A program made the position numbers and the translations under genes. 64,000 nt of DNA, taken from positions 970,857 through 1,034,856 of the forward strand of contig NZ_QNRR01000002.1 of assembly GCF_003315205.1 (NCBI RefSeq). The letters run 5' to 3'. Shown piece after piece: positions 48,607 through 58,942 of the stretch. The notes beneath the pieces are model-generated. The model saw only the letters and a list, made by a program, of their open reading frames with translations. It was not told the origin of the DNA and made no database searches. This stretch comes from Roseimicrobium gellanilyticum (GTDB taxonomy: Bacteria; Verrucomicrobiota; Verrucomicrobiia; Verrucomicrobiales; Verrucomicrobiaceae). How positions within the stretch are numbered: the stretch's first letter is position 1; each line of letters starts with the position of its first letter.

Positions 48607-51297
48607 TCATTTGAGAGTGGTCAGATAGGCAATGAGATCGCGCAAATCTTGCACCGTCATGGTGTTTTCCAGCCCCGCTGGCATCATGGAGAGTGTCGAA
48701 GTGTCGTGCCTCGCCACCTGCGTCATCGGCACGCGTATCCGCCCCGCGCCGAGGGCATCGATCAATGGCGCACCATCCAGGGCACTGTGAACAAGCACTC
48801 CCGAATACACCATGCCAGCCTTGGTCGTCACGATATGGTGCTCATACTGCGGGGCCACCTCACGTGAGGGAACCAGGATGGCCTCGACAAGGCGCTCTTG
48901 GTCCAGCGACCTGGCCACATACGTGAGATTCGGACCGATGCTCGTGCCACGCCCTTCAGCTTGATGGCACGCCGTGCAGCCAGAGAGCGGATGCAAAAAT
49001 ACACGCTCACCAGAAACCGCGTCTCCCGGTGCCTTCACTGCCTCCCGCCACTCAACCTCAGAAGCGGGGCGCTTCGTCGCAGATTCAGTCTGCAGCGCCA
49101 GATGAAGTTGCTGTGCCAGTGCAGATGAAGAATCGGAGAGAGTTGCAAGCTTCAGCCGGAGTTGATTTCTCACAGAGGTCTCACTGGCAACGAGACGCAA
49201 GGACCGGGCGATCTCCAGTTGTACCCGCATATCTTGGTCGTTCAGAAGACCTGACAACGCAGCAAGCTGGGACGGTTCACGCCGAGCCAGAGACATGATA
49301 GCGTCAGCCCGCAGCGGAGCAGGCAATGCAATGTCCAGAGCAATGGACTTCAACGTCGCAGGCACTTCCGGTGCAGGACACCCACCCAGGGTGCGCACCG
49401 CTTCACGACGCAGGTTGAGCTCGCCACTGCTCGCGAAATACAACAACCGGGCCGCGATCTTGGCATCGTTCAGGGAGGTCACCGTTGCTGCAGCCATGGC
49501 ATGCAGCGCGGCTGGCTGTGCGTCATCGTGAAGGATGCGCGCCAGCAGTTGCTGCCTCACCGCAGCCGTGGGCTTGGGCCGGGTGCCTCCGGACTGCTGC
49601 TGGGCGTCCGCATTGCTCGAAGCAGCCAACAGTTCTGCGGCGGTGAGGTAAGCCTGGAAAAGTTCCGGCGTGGGTTGCTGTGCCACGGCCTTGTGAAGTT
49701 CTTCCGACAGGCCCACCACGCCATCTTCACCAGCCCACCACAAGGCGAGAAAGCGAATTCTCTCATCCGTATCACGAAGCGCTGCACGGAGGGTTGCCAT
49801 CGGATCCCCGCTTCTGCTCCGCCACTGGGCGATCATGGCCCCCAGCCGCACAGCAGGATCCGAATCCGTCACAGCCTTTGCCAGCGTTTCACGCGCCTCT
49901 GGCCTGGCTAGCGCGGTGATGGTGGCGGAGCGGATAAACGGGTCCGAATCCGTGAGGGAGAGTTTCCATTCCTGATCCTGCGCAGCAGGCTTGCCGTTCA
50001 GCAGCCGCTGGAATCTCAGCGCCTCCTTGCTCGACTCCGCAAGCGCATTCTCATAGGCCGGTTTTACAGCGGAGGCTCCCCGCTTCGTTGAGAGCCGCCA
50101 GATGCGCCCTTTGCCATGGACAGGGTAGGAAGTACGATCCGCCCAATCCGTGATATAGAGGGAACCATCAGGCGCCGCCGCCATGTCGACAGGACAGAAG
50201 GCCTCTTTGAACTTCTTCTCGCCTGCCATCAGGATCTCTTTGCTGGTACGAAACGAGACACCATGAGGCTGCAGCCGGTACATCTCGATCGCCGCATCTC
50301 CCCATGAAGCAACCAGCAAGGCTCCAGCGTAACCTTCCGGCAGTGAGAGTCTGTCACACGAAAGGATGCCACAGGGGGATTCCCCCACTCCTGAAAGCAT
50401 CGGCAGCGTACCCGGCAATTCACCGTCCCAGCCGTTGAAGGCATTCGTGTCATCGTAGCGTCGCTTGTAGCCGTAGTCACCACCGGGAACGATATGCAGC
50501 AGGCGGCAGGGAGGACGTCCGCCAGGATCGTTATCCACGCAGAACAGCCGGTTCGCGCGGTCCAGTTCAAGGCCGAACGGATTCCAGAAACCTGCCGCCA
50601 CCTCCTCCAATTCGCTTCCATCTGCACGACAGCGGAAGACCTTGCCCCCGCGTCCTGGACCTGTGTGGACGCTGCGCCCATCTGTCCCACGCAACCTGTG
50701 CTCTGCTCCAAAGTTCTCACCCATCCCAAGATAGAGCCAGCCATCCCGGCTGAAGGTGATGCCACTGAGTCCGTTGTGAGGGTATACTTCAGCGGTCTCG
50801 AGTTCCACCACAGGGGAGGTGCGCTCAGACACCCCATCACCATTCGCATCGTGCAACACCACCACACCGCTCCGATGCACCAGATACAACTCGTCCGTTG
50901 GCGACAGTGCGAGATTCATTGCACTCTTGAATCCCTCCGCGAACACCTTGGGCGAATCCGGGATGCCGTCGTTGTTGGTATCGACGAACATCTTTACGAG
51001 ATCGGTCGCGGGCCCCTTGTAGTCCGCTGGACGATGATGGGTGTGCGACTCGACTACAAAGAGCCGGTTTCGTTTATCGACCGCAACACCAATCGGTGTG
51101 ACAATCTGCGGCTCTGATGCCACCAGTTCCACCTGCAGCTGATGATCACGCGCCACTGGCATCGGCACATCCGCGCCATGCGCCGACATGGCAGCAAGAG
51201 AGAACACAAGGCCCAAGGCCATGCCTCTGACGCCAATGCCTGGCTTTGAAGGCAGGACCTTGCTTTGCAATACGTGGTGGGAGCGTAAGAATGGCAT
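48607..51297 (-). CDS. PVC-type heme-binding dehydrogenase with HEAT repeats and cytochrome c domain
   Basis: The 896-residue protein has a signal peptide (hydrophobic core about residues 26-42), then a beta-propeller resembling soluble glucose dehydrogenases (about 50-420; LFVVESHTHH, YLGMGENFGAEHRL, GLELDRANRLFCVDNDPGG). HEAT-like helical repeats cover about 430-720. A cytochrome c domain ends the protein, with CTACHQAEGRGTSIGPNL near residue 774. Such proteins are expanded in the PVC phyla; their substrates are largely unknown. The start lies five bases after the stop of the next cytochrome gene, so they are co-transcribed. Confidence 0.92.
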   Translation of the reverse strand: MPFLRSHHVLQSKVLPSKPGIGVRGMALGLVFSLAAMSAHGADVPMPVARDHQLQVELVASEPQIVTPIGVAVDKRNRLFVVESHTHHRPADYKGPATDLVKMFVDTNNDGIPDSPKVFAEGFKSAMNLALSPTDELYLVHRSGVVVLHDANGDGVSERTSPVVELETAEVYPHNGLSGITFSRDGWLYLGMGENFGAEHRLRGTDGRSVHTGPGRGGKVFRCRADGSELEEVAAGFWNPFGLELDRANRLFCVDNDPGGRPPCRLLHIVPGGDYGYKRRYDDTNAFNGWDGELPGTLPMLSGVGESPCGILSCDRLSLPEGYAGALLVASWGDAAIEMYRLQPHGVSFRTSKEILMAGEKKFKEAFCPVDMAAAPDGSLYITDWADRTSYPVHGKGRIWRLSTKRGASAVKPAYENALAESSKEALRFQRLLNGKPAAQDQEWKLSLTDSDPFIRSATITALARPEARETLAKAVTDSDPAVRLGAMIAQWRSRSGDPMATLRAALRDTDERIRFLALWWAGEDGVVGLSEELHKAVAQQPTPELFQAYLTAAELLAASSNADAQQQSGGTRPKPTAAVRQQLLARILHDDAQPAALHAMAAATVTSLNDAKIAARLLYFASSGELNLRREAVRTLGGCPAPEVPATLKSIALDIALPAPLRADAIMSLARREPSQLAALSGLLNDQDMRVQLEIARSLRLVASETSVRNQLRLKLATLSDSSSALAQQLHLALQTESATKRPASEVEWREAVKAPGDAVSGERVFLHPLSGCTACHQAEGRGTSIGPNLTYVARSLDQERLVEAILVPSREVAPQYEHHIVTTKAGMVYSGVLVHSALDGAPLIDALGAGRIRVPMTQVARHDTSTLSMMPAGLENTMTVQDLRDLIAYLTTLK

Positions 51298-51302
51298 GGA
51301 TA

Positions 51303-53240
51303 TCAGAGCTTGCGGTCGGGTTGCTGGATGGGAGGAGAGTTGTCACCAAACGCAGAGCGCAGGTACGAGAGTACGTCGCGTATCTGGTCTGATTTGAGCA
51401 CGCTTCCAAAAGGGGGCATGGGCTTGCCAGGTGCCCCGTTGGTGATGACCTGAATCAACGCTGCATCCGTTTTTGACAGGGGTGCCCCCTCACCACGTCG
51501 GGTGAAGTCCGCCGCCACCAACGTTGTGGGGAGACTTTCCGTACCAGGCAGCGCACCGCCCTTGCCATCGGGCTGATGACATGTCACGCAGAAGGTCCCA
51601 TAGATACGGCGCCCAGCTTCCGAATCCGGTGCGGCGTTCGTCCTGGCTACGGGAGCGAGCAATGGCTTGGACATGGGCCCAGCAAAGGTGCGTCCGTCGA
51701 GCAGACGGGTCAGTGTGTAAAATGCCTGTGGATTCTCCACTGGCACTCCAGCCTTGGAGCGCAGATCATCCAACTCCAGCTCATAAATGTATCCCGGCTG
51801 TAGATCTCGAACGGCGATCTCCACCGAACGATGATCTCCGGCAACACGAATGTCATAGATGCTGGCTGCAGCTTCATCCACACGCGGCGATCCGGATGGC
51901 AGGTACAGATAGCGGAAACGACCGAGGCGGTAGTGGCGGACCTCACCCAATTGCTCAGCATTCATCACCTCCGTAAACGTGAGCCGGAAGCCATCGCGGG
52001 TGACTTCCATCTTCTCGATCTCCACCGGAGTCTTCTTCGACCAGATGATGCGCTGCAGTCCATCCCCCTTCCCCCACCCTCGTGTGGTCTGCGCCACGTA
52101 AAGAGTTCCGTCGGGAGCAAATGCCATGCGCATGTTTCCGGGACGCAACGAGGTGCCCGTGCGAGGTGGTACATCGCGGAAGTATTTCAGCCCATCCTTC
52201 CCGGCAGGAATCGTCAGATTATCCGCACCACTGTTTGCCTGGATGGCCGCGAGTCCCACCGCATCACGGATGAAGGGAAAACAGGCTCCTTGATATTCTC
52301 CGGAGACTTTCTCAAGGAAGACGCGACTGATGAGCTTCGTGAAATCGCCGATGAAGATCTGCCCCATGAATGGACCAAACTTTCCACCCGTAGTGTCCCA
52401 CACTGGCTCACCCGGGCTGCCACCCATCGCCCCGTGAGGCAGGGCCACCGCTTCGGGTGTACGCATTTGTGTGAGAGCCTCCAAGGTGAGCGGCCCTTGA
52501 TAGTCGTCACGCCATTTCAGCGACGCAGGATGGCCATAAAATCGTCCCGGCTGTACATGAACAAGAGTGCTGGTGGCAATGTAGTCACCCTGCTGATCCG
52601 TTGCGAAGACATCACCTTGCGGACTCACTCCCACGCCCGCAGCAGCACGGAAGCCGCTGGCCAGTGGAGTCATTTTGCCCTCACGACTGACCTTCATCAC
52701 CCAACCTTCATATCTGCCCGGAGAGGGCTTTGCTTCTTCGTGTACCTTTTCCAAGTGCAGAGGCACGCGTGGGAAGCTCTGGTTGATTGGCCCCGCAACA
52801 TCTGGAAGTCCAGTGGACAGGACAAACTCGCCATCGCGATTCAGATGGAGTCCAAAGGTGAACTCATGCCAGTTATCCGTGACACTCCAGTCATCGTTCA
52901 CGGTCTCATAGCAATCCGCCTCGCCATCCCCATCAGTATCGCGCAGCCGTGTCAGCTCCGGACGCTGCGTGACCAGTATCTCATCGCCCGAGAGAGCCAG
53001 GACTCCCAGTGGCTCATGCAGGCCGAAGGCGAATCGCCGCCAGCTTTCAACGCGCGCGTCATCTCGAATCCATATCTCCCCAGGTCGATTCACCACCACC
53101 AGCTTGCCGGAGGGTGTGAATGCCACACCCGAGAGTTCGGGAGACATCGCCTTGGGCAGCGTGATCTCTTCGATCTCGTAAGTGTTCGCATACAGGGCAG
53201 AGGCGAATACAAGGAACAGGATGCCGGAGAGTCTGGACAT
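51303..53240 (-). CDS. Exported sorbosone-dehydrogenase-like propeller with cytochrome c domain
   Basis: The 645-residue protein has a signal peptide (residues 1-18), a beta-propeller with SGVAFTPSGKLVVVNRPGEIWI and FGLHLNRDGEFVLSTGLPD, and a linker with Ig-like strands. A C-terminal cytochrome c domain contains CVTCHQPDGKGG near residue 550 and the axial Met in GKPMPPFG. It resembles PQQ- or heme-dependent dehydrogenases that oxidise sugars or alcohols outside the cytoplasm, but the cofactor cannot be told from sequence. It is paired with another propeller-cytochrome five bases downstream. Confidence 0.9.
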   Translation of the reverse strand: MSRLSGILFLVFASALYANTYEIEEITLPKAMSPELSGVAFTPSGKLVVVNRPGEIWIRDDARVESWRRFAFGLHEPLGVLALSGDEILVTQRPELTRLRDTDGDGEADCYETVNDDWSVTDNWHEFTFGLHLNRDGEFVLSTGLPDVAGPINQSFPRVPLHLEKVHEEAKPSPGRYEGWVMKVSREGKMTPLASGFRAAAGVGVSPQGDVFATDQQGDYIATSTLVHVQPGRFYGHPASLKWRDDYQGPLTLEALTQMRTPEAVALPHGAMGGSPGEPVWDTTGGKFGPFMGQIFIGDFTKLISRVFLEKVSGEYQGACFPFIRDAVGLAAIQANSGADNLTIPAGKDGLKYFRDVPPRTGTSLRPGNMRMAFAPDGTLYVAQTTRGWGKGDGLQRIIWSKKTPVEIEKMEVTRDGFRLTFTEVMNAEQLGEVRHYRLGRFRYLYLPSGSPRVDEAAASIYDIRVAGDHRSVEIAVRDLQPGYIYELELDDLRSKAGVPVENPQAFYTLTRLLDGRTFAGPMSKPLLAPVARTNAAPDSEAGRRIYGTFCVTCHQPDGKGGALPGTESLPTTLVAADFTRRGEGAPLSKTDAALIQVITNGAPGKPMPPFGSVLKSDQIRDVLSYLRSAFGDNSPPIQQPDRKL

Positions 53241-53271
53241 GCGTGTGCTTGAGGAACTGGTGATGCAGCAA

Positions 53272-53883
53272 TCAACGAACTGACGAGTCTGGTTGGATCT
53301 TCATGAAGAATGCCGCATCCGGCGCGCCGACGAATTTCCACGTTCCCCGTGACACCTCAGCGCCTCCCTGCACGACAACCTTCGCTTTTGCCTGGGGATC
53401 CGTGATGAGAAATAGAGTCACACCGTTCGGAATGCTCCAGTGGCGTTCGAGACCACCACCATCCGCCGTGGCCAGCAGGGTTTCACGGATTGCAATGCCA
53501 TCCAGCGTATAGCTGAAGGTCACGCCATTCTCTTCATAGCTGTATCCTTTGAAGCGGCGCTCAGGAACTTTACCCGCATCATTGATGCGCAATGGCTGCA
53601 CCGTGGTCTCCTCATAGAATACCGCACCTCTGATTTTTGCTGGTTCATTGATCTTGGCGCGAAGCGTCGGTGAGAGGTCCAGGGTGCCACGCCAGGCCTG
53701 GTTCACTCCACCTCGCAGAGGGTCATAGCACAATGCCATCTCCGGATTCAGCACAACTCCAAAGGCTGAAGGTCCAGCTCCCGGCATGAATGTGCGGAAC
53801 ACCTGCGCCTGCCTGTCCTTCGCGCAGGCCTGATCGACGGTCAGCATACCGAGTGCACAAATGAGCAGGGAGTAGCGGAGCAT
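53272..53883 (-). CDS. Small exported protein related to the C-terminal region of PVC cytochromes
   Basis: From the ATG at 53883 (MLRYSLLICALGMLTVDQACA) the protein is 203 residues with a signal peptide. Segments RTFMPGAGPSAFGVVL, NPEMALCYDPLRGGVNQAWRG and KGYSYEENGVTFSYTLDG resemble a domain appended to many planctomycete/verrucomicrobial c-type cytochromes, here as a free-standing gene without a heme motif. Its function is unknown. Its place 31 bases upstream of the propeller-cytochrome gene suggests a structural partner. Confidence 0.7.
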   Translation of the reverse strand: MLRYSLLICALGMLTVDQACAKDRQAQVFRTFMPGAGPSAFGVVLNPEMALCYDPLRGGVNQAWRGTLDLSPTLRAKINEPAKIRGAVFYEETTVQPLRINDAGKVPERRFKGYSYEENGVTFSYTLDGIAIRETLLATADGGGLERHWSIPNGVTLFLITDPQAKAKVVVQGGAEVSRGTWKFVGAPDAAFFMKIQPDSSVR

Positions 53884-53954
53884 GGGAGAAAATTTCTGCC
53901 GGGCGTTCAGGGGATGGTGAAGGTTCAAGGTCGATTCGCCATCAGTGCAGTGGC

Positions 53955-55232
53955 CTAGGCAAACATTGCGGCAATGGGCTTGCCACCGTCGGTGATGGGG
54001 ACCGGACGCCCCGCTTCATGAAGCTCCACCGCTGGATCAATGCCGAGAGCTGCGTACATCGTGGCGTGGAAATCCGGGACGGAAACCGGGCTCTCCACGA
54101 TGTTGGCTCCGAGCTCATCGGTGACACCATACGCACCACGATGTTTCAGTCCCCCGCCCGCCAGCACCAGGCTGAATGCGCTGCCTTGATGCCCACGACC
54201 ACCGCGATTGTCAAACTCCGCTGGCCTTCCGAATTCAGTACCGGTGGCAATGAGCGTTTTGTCGAGCAGACCTTTCTTCTCTAAATCGCGGATGAGTGCG
54301 GACAGGGCCACGTCGAGTTCCTGAATCAAGAGATGCTGATTGAGCTGCCCTTCGAAATGCGTGTCCCAACCCGTGCCGTTGATGAAGTTCAAGTTGTGGG
54401 AGACCTCAATGAACCGCACGCCTGCCTGAGTAAGGCGCCGTGCGAGCAGGCAGCGCTGGCCAAACTCCCCTCCATATTCTTCACGCAATGAGGCAGGCTC
54501 TTCATCAAGCTTGAAATTCCGCATGAATGCAGGCTCGGCCCAGCGGCGGGCCTGCTCCTGCAACTCGGCATAGTGCCCCAAAGCCTGCTCATTTGTGCCA
54601 CTAGAGACAGTGGATGCGAGTTGACGCCTGCGGGCCACCTGGGCCGCTGAGAGCCCTTCCAGTTGTGCAAAGCCGGCGGGGCCGCTTTGGGTATCCACCA
54701 GGTAGACACTGGAATAACGCGGCCCCAGGAAACCAGGGCCACGGCTTACATTCGGGTACCCTATGAGCATATAGGCAGGCACAGCATCTGACACCGCACC
54801 ACGCTGGTGCGCCACCAGGGATCCGATGGAAGGGTAAGTGACCGTGCCACTAATCATGCGGCCGGTATGGACCATGTTCGTGGCAAAGGCGTGCTCGTCC
54901 GTGACGCTGTGATTCACTGTCCGTACGACCGTGAGACGATCCGCTACCTTCGCGGTGTGCGAGAGATGTTCAGTGAACCGCACACCGGGAACGATCGTAT
55001 CGATAGAAGCGTAGTCCGATCCTGCGACTTTGGGGGCAGATCGCGGATTACCGCGGCGCTTGGGATCGAACGTATCAATCTGGGACATCCCCCCACCCAG
55101 CCAGATGAAGATGCAGTGCTCCGCCTTGCCCTTCGGCACATGCAGAGGCGTGGAGGATGCCAGCAGCGAGGAACCCGCCATAGGTGCAGTGGCGAAGGCA
55201 GCGCTTTTTGTGAGGAACTGTCGGCGATTCAT
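53955..55232 (-). CDS. DUF1501 Tat-exported protein
   Basis: From the ATG at 55232 the protein is 425 residues with a twin-arginine signal (MNRRQFLTKSAAFATAPMAG). The DUF1501 (sulfatase-like alkaline-phosphatase-fold) domain follows, with IFIWLGGGMSQIDTFDPK, VPGVRFTEHLSHTAKVADRLTV, GTEFGRP and GRGHQGSAFSLVLAGGG. The C-terminus has the typical segment for Met-Tyr-Ala-Ala-Leu-Gly-Ile-Asp before the end. DUF1501 genes are almost always paired with DUF1553 genes, as here (the PSD1 gene is 47 bases upstream). Their enzymatic role is unproven. Confidence 0.92.
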   Translation of the reverse strand: MNRRQFLTKSAAFATAPMAGSSLLASSTPLHVPKGKAEHCIFIWLGGGMSQIDTFDPKRRGNPRSAPKVAGSDYASIDTIVPGVRFTEHLSHTAKVADRLTVVRTVNHSVTDEHAFATNMVHTGRMISGTVTYPSIGSLVAHQRGAVSDAVPAYMLIGYPNVSRGPGFLGPRYSSVYLVDTQSGPAGFAQLEGLSAAQVARRRQLASTVSSGTNEQALGHYAELQEQARRWAEPAFMRNFKLDEEPASLREEYGGEFGQRCLLARRLTQAGVRFIEVSHNLNFINGTGWDTHFEGQLNQHLLIQELDVALSALIRDLEKKGLLDKTLIATGTEFGRPAEFDNRGGRGHQGSAFSLVLAGGGLKHRGAYGVTDELGANIVESPVSVPDFHATMYAALGIDPAVELHEAGRPVPITDGGKPIAAMFA

Positions 55233-55279
55233 GAACAGGGGAGAACTGAAGTATCGGAATTGAAGACACCGCTCATCCG

Positions 55280-58200
55280 TCAACGGATGAACAACCACTC
55301 GGGTAGATTGACGGTTTGCCAGAGGAGATCCTCCAGGCGCTCACGCCAGTCGGCACTTAGCTGTGTTGTCGGAGGGTCCCCACGGCGCGCATTGGCCTCC
55401 AATTCTTGCGCCAGCGCATTTGCCGGCCCATCGAGGTGATTCGACCAGGTCACATACTTGGGACGAACGCGTTTAACGTTCGTTTTGGCAGAGGCCGACA
55501 CCCGGCGCTCTGCATAACCAGAGCCAAGCAGCTCTCTGGCACTCGCCCGCTCCTTGTCCGTCGGCATGCGTGTGAGCAACCGCAGGTAGAATACCTCAAT
55601 GAAGGCATCCAGCGATTGTTCCTTCATGGCGAGCTGTGTAATGCCATGATCGTCGCTCAAGCGCACTGCCCACGCACTCATCACACCATTGGAAAGCACT
55701 GCAGGCTGGAGCACATTGGGGTCGCTTTCACGCAGGGTGACTGGCGATTGACGGGCACCACGCCAGCCGAACGCCTCCAGTGCTGTGATGACAGCCTGCA
55801 CCCGTGGCAACGTCAAACTGGGACGGTCACGTTCATTTGAGGTGGAGGTCAGCATCCACGCACGCCGCGGCTGGCCGAGCGTGCGCATGTTGGAGATGCC
55901 ATCAAGATCAAAGCACAGCTCTTCCAGCTTGAAGGGCTTGCCGGTGGTCGCGAACAGGGAGTCCACAATCTGCTCTGCATTCATGCGGCGCGGAGGCGGC
56001 CCCACATAGAGCGGCTCGGCATTTTCCAACTCCGGAATGCTGGCCCGTTGATAGGCATGGGAGGTGATGATGAGCCGGGACACCGCCTTCAGGCTGTAGC
56101 CAGATCGCACAAACTCGCGAGCCAGCCAGCGAAGAAGCTCTGGATGCGAGGGTTCGGACTTTTCCCAGTCGCCGGGATTTTCCACCAGACCACGCCCCAT
56201 GAGCCGCTGCCAGACCCGGTTCACCATGACTTCGGCGAAGCGCTCATTCTGCGGCGCGGTGATGAGCGCGGCGAGTTGATCGCGTGTGTTCTTCGGATCT
56301 GCTGCAAGGTTTTTTGCGGCGTCTTCACTGCAGAAACGAGCGAAGGGCCAGACAGGCTGCACTTGCGTGCCGGGTTTCAGCGTGACCTGAATCAGAGGCT
56401 TGCGACCGCCGGCATGCAGTTTGTCGGTCGGCACACTGCTGGTCGTCGGTACCTTGAGTGGCGCTTTATTGAGCATGGCGGCGAGTTGGAACAACTCCTC
56501 CTGCTTCGACACATGCGCCGGAGCATCATGACAGCGTGCGCACTTCATCTCCACGCCGAGAAAAGCGGACGCGAGAATGGCGCCCTTCTCCGCCAGTGGT
56601 GCATCATTCTGTCCCGCGACTGCAAAGCCTGCCGGCCCACCAATGTTGCTGCTCCCCTCCATGCGCACCAGTTCGGTGACGAAGGCGTCCATGGGCTGAT
56701 CATCACGGAGCGATTCGTAGATCCACCAGCGGAAGGGACCAGAATTGTTCAGGCTTCCGCTCAGTAGGTTGGGATTTTCTGCCAGCACATCCAGCCAGTA
56801 GCCCATCCAGTGATCCGCCCAGCGAGGATCCTTGAGAAGACGGTCAATGACGTTGGTACGGCGATTCGGAGAGGTGTCGGCAAGGAAGTCACGAATCTCG
56901 TTTTCATGCGGGGGCACGCCGACCGTGTCGAGTGTGACGCGACGGAGAAAGGTCATGTCGTCGGCGAGAGGAGGCAATTCCAATGTGCTCACGCGGAATT
57001 CCGGCCAATTTGCGCCCTGTTGGATCCAGGTTTCAAGCAGCGTGATCTCCCTGCTTGTCAGGCGGGCTCCCTTGGGCGGCATGACAGCGTCTTCTTCCTC
57101 GGTGCGGATGCGATGCAGCAGCGCGCTGGCCTCTGGTTTGCCGGGCGTGATAGCTGGACCATCAGAGTCACCTCCCTGCACGGCCGCCGCGAGTTTATCC
57201 AGACGCAGCCCCCCCTTGGTCTTGCTACCCTGATGGCAGTCATAGCAGCGAGTCTCCAGCAGCGGCTTGATATCACGATAGAAGTCCGGTCCGTTCCCAG
57301 AGACATGCTTGTACGTAGGCGCTACTTGAGCAATGCGAGCACCAAGAAAGTGATCCACTTCATTGTGCCCGGGCATGCCCTTGGGCAGTGGTGGCACGGG
57401 CAGGTCTGGTGTTTGTGCCAGCCAGGCTTTGGCAGCCTCGCGGCGCCTTTCCCAGTAGGCGTTCTGTCCTGCGCGTTTGGCCAGTCGTCGCTCAGTATCG
57501 ATGCGTTCCAACACCTTTCGCTGCTCCGCTTCATAGGCCGCCCAGCCAGCATCCGTGTACGGAATGTGCCGGGCCGTCGGTGAAAGCAACTGCCAACTCG
57601 TTTCACCTTCGCGTGACCAGGCGATCACAGTCTCGCCAAGACCAGGACGCACCGTGCCGAACACGGTCTCCAGCACGACCATGTGTGGTTTGTCACCCGC
57701 AGATTCAAACTCGCACCACTCCTCGCGATTGCCTGGAGGAGCGAAGCGGAAGTCAGGGCCAAGATCCAGATAGGTCTCCTGCTCGGACGTCAGGTGGTGG
57801 CCGTTCAAGCTGGAGGGAGGCGCCGGAGTGTCGCGCAGTTGTTTGCCATCGATCAGGAGCCGCGAAATGCCCCGAGCGCGCAGCAGCAGGCGGTGGCGGC
57901 CCTTCGGAAACTGCACCAGTGCGGACGCTCGCAAGAATGTCGTGCCGGGAGGATCGCCGCGCACCCCGCTGGCGACATAGACCTGGGGAAGCTCAAAGAA
58001 TCCAAAGGCCTCGGCAGTCATCACCTCGGCCACTGGAGGTGACGCATCCGGCCACTCACGGCGGGGCGGCACTCCTTCCGTGCAAAGCTCGACCCGCACC
58101 TCGCCCGGCTTCACCTCATTGCGATTTGCCGGCGGCGGGGGTGGTTGTAGCGCATAGAGTTTTTCAATGGTCGGGCTGTCCAGCACACCACGATGCAGCG

Positions 58201-58942
58201 TCAGAGCATCCACACGACCGGCGTAGAAGGCTTGCTGCTTGCCTGAACTGCCGCCGATGCGCAGATTTCCGTCCCTCTGAACCGGACCTCGCAGCGTGGA
58301 CTTCTCCCACTTGCCGGAGAAGAGCTGCATCCGGCCATTGATGTAAATCATCACACTCGTGGGATCGCCAAAAGTGTATGTCAGCGCGATGTGATGCCAC
58401 TCCAAGCCGGTGAGGGCAAGGCTGCCACTCCACCACTGGTGGCGGACCGGAACCGCGTCCGGCTTTTCAGGTTCCGCAGCAAAGCACAGACCGATCCGCA
58501 TGGCGCTCGAGCTCAATCGCTCCACGGTGAGCCCGTAGTTGAGATTGTCATCCACCTGGCCCGCGCGGTTGGGGTCCCCCTTGGCCAGCAGGAAGACCGG
58601 TTGTTTCTCCTTCAGGTCTCCGGGCGCAATCCAGAAGTCAAAAGTGAGAGCTTCGCCGTGTTTGAAGCTGGAAGCCTTCTCCCCCGGCACAACAAGCTGG
58701 TCGGAGGCGGAACGGAACTCCGCGGCGGCGTTGTCTTTGGCAAAGAGAGGGTGCAAGGGAGGGCGAGGCCCCGGTACCGTGGCTGGCCACGAGCCCAGCG
58801 CGTCCCTGACATCGAAGTGCCACACCGCAGCAGTGACAGGCTTTGGAAGTGCATCCGCGTTGGGAGCCGCAGCGCGCGCCTGCACAAGTGCACAGACAAA
58901 CAAAACTGCGACAGCAGAACAACGGTACAGGGACGAAGGCAT
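55280..58942 (-). CDS. PSD1 protein with N-terminal LamG, PSCyt1, DUF1549 and DUF1553 domains
   Basis: The 1220-residue exported protein (signal about residues 1-25) has a LamG/concanavalin-like domain at about 35-265, a second beta-rich region to about 480, then a PSCyt1 cytochrome domain with CYDCHQGSKTKGG near residue 566. DUF1549 (PSCyt2) spans about 650-850 with a second heme-like motif, CARCHD, near 802. DUF1553 (PSD1) spans about 880-1215 (VMVNRVWQRLMGRGLVENPGDW). Such proteins are the hallmark of PVC extracytoplasmic degradation systems. It heads a seven-gene minus-strand operon and is divergent from another PSD1 gene. Confidence 0.93.
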   Translation of the reverse strand: MPSSLYRCSAVAVLFVCALVQARAAAPNADALPKPVTAAVWHFDVRDALGSWPATVPGPRPPLHPLFAKDNAAAEFRSASDQLVVPGEKASSFKHGEALTFDFWIAPGDLKEKQPVFLLAKGDPNRAGQVDDNLNYGLTVERLSSSAMRIGLCFAAEPEKPDAVPVRHQWWSGSLALTGLEWHHIALTYTFGDPTSVMIYINGRMQLFSGKWEKSTLRGPVQRDGNLRIGGSSGKQQAFYAGRVDALTLHRGVLDSPTIEKLYALQPPPPPANRNEVKPGEVRVELCTEGVPPRREWPDASPPVAEVMTAEAFGFFELPQVYVASGVRGDPPGTTFLRASALVQFPKGRHRLLLRARGISRLLIDGKQLRDTPAPPSSLNGHHLTSEQETYLDLGPDFRFAPPGNREEWCEFESAGDKPHMVVLETVFGTVRPGLGETVIAWSREGETSWQLLSPTARHIPYTDAGWAAYEAEQRKVLERIDTERRLAKRAGQNAYWERRREAAKAWLAQTPDLPVPPLPKGMPGHNEVDHFLGARIAQVAPTYKHVSGNGPDFYRDIKPLLETRCYDCHQGSKTKGGLRLDKLAAAVQGGDSDGPAITPGKPEASALLHRIRTEEEDAVMPPKGARLTSREITLLETWIQQGANWPEFRVSTLELPPLADDMTFLRRVTLDTVGVPPHENEIRDFLADTSPNRRTNVIDRLLKDPRWADHWMGYWLDVLAENPNLLSGSLNNSGPFRWWIYESLRDDQPMDAFVTELVRMEGSSNIGGPAGFAVAGQNDAPLAEKGAILASAFLGVEMKCARCHDAPAHVSKQEELFQLAAMLNKAPLKVPTTSSVPTDKLHAGGRKPLIQVTLKPGTQVQPVWPFARFCSEDAAKNLAADPKNTRDQLAALITAPQNERFAEVMVNRVWQRLMGRGLVENPGDWEKSEPSHPELLRWLAREFVRSGYSLKAVSRLIITSHAYQRASIPELENAEPLYVGPPPRRMNAEQIVDSLFATTGKPFKLEELCFDLDGISNMRTLGQPRRAWMLTSTSNERDRPSLTLPRVQAVITALEAFGWRGARQSPVTLRESDPNVLQPAVLSNGVMSAWAVRLSDDHGITQLAMKEQSLDAFIEVFYLRLLTRMPTDKERASARELLGSGYAERRVSASAKTNVKRVRPKYVTWSNHLDGPANALAQELEANARRGDPPTTQLSADWRERLEDLLWQTVNLPEWLFIR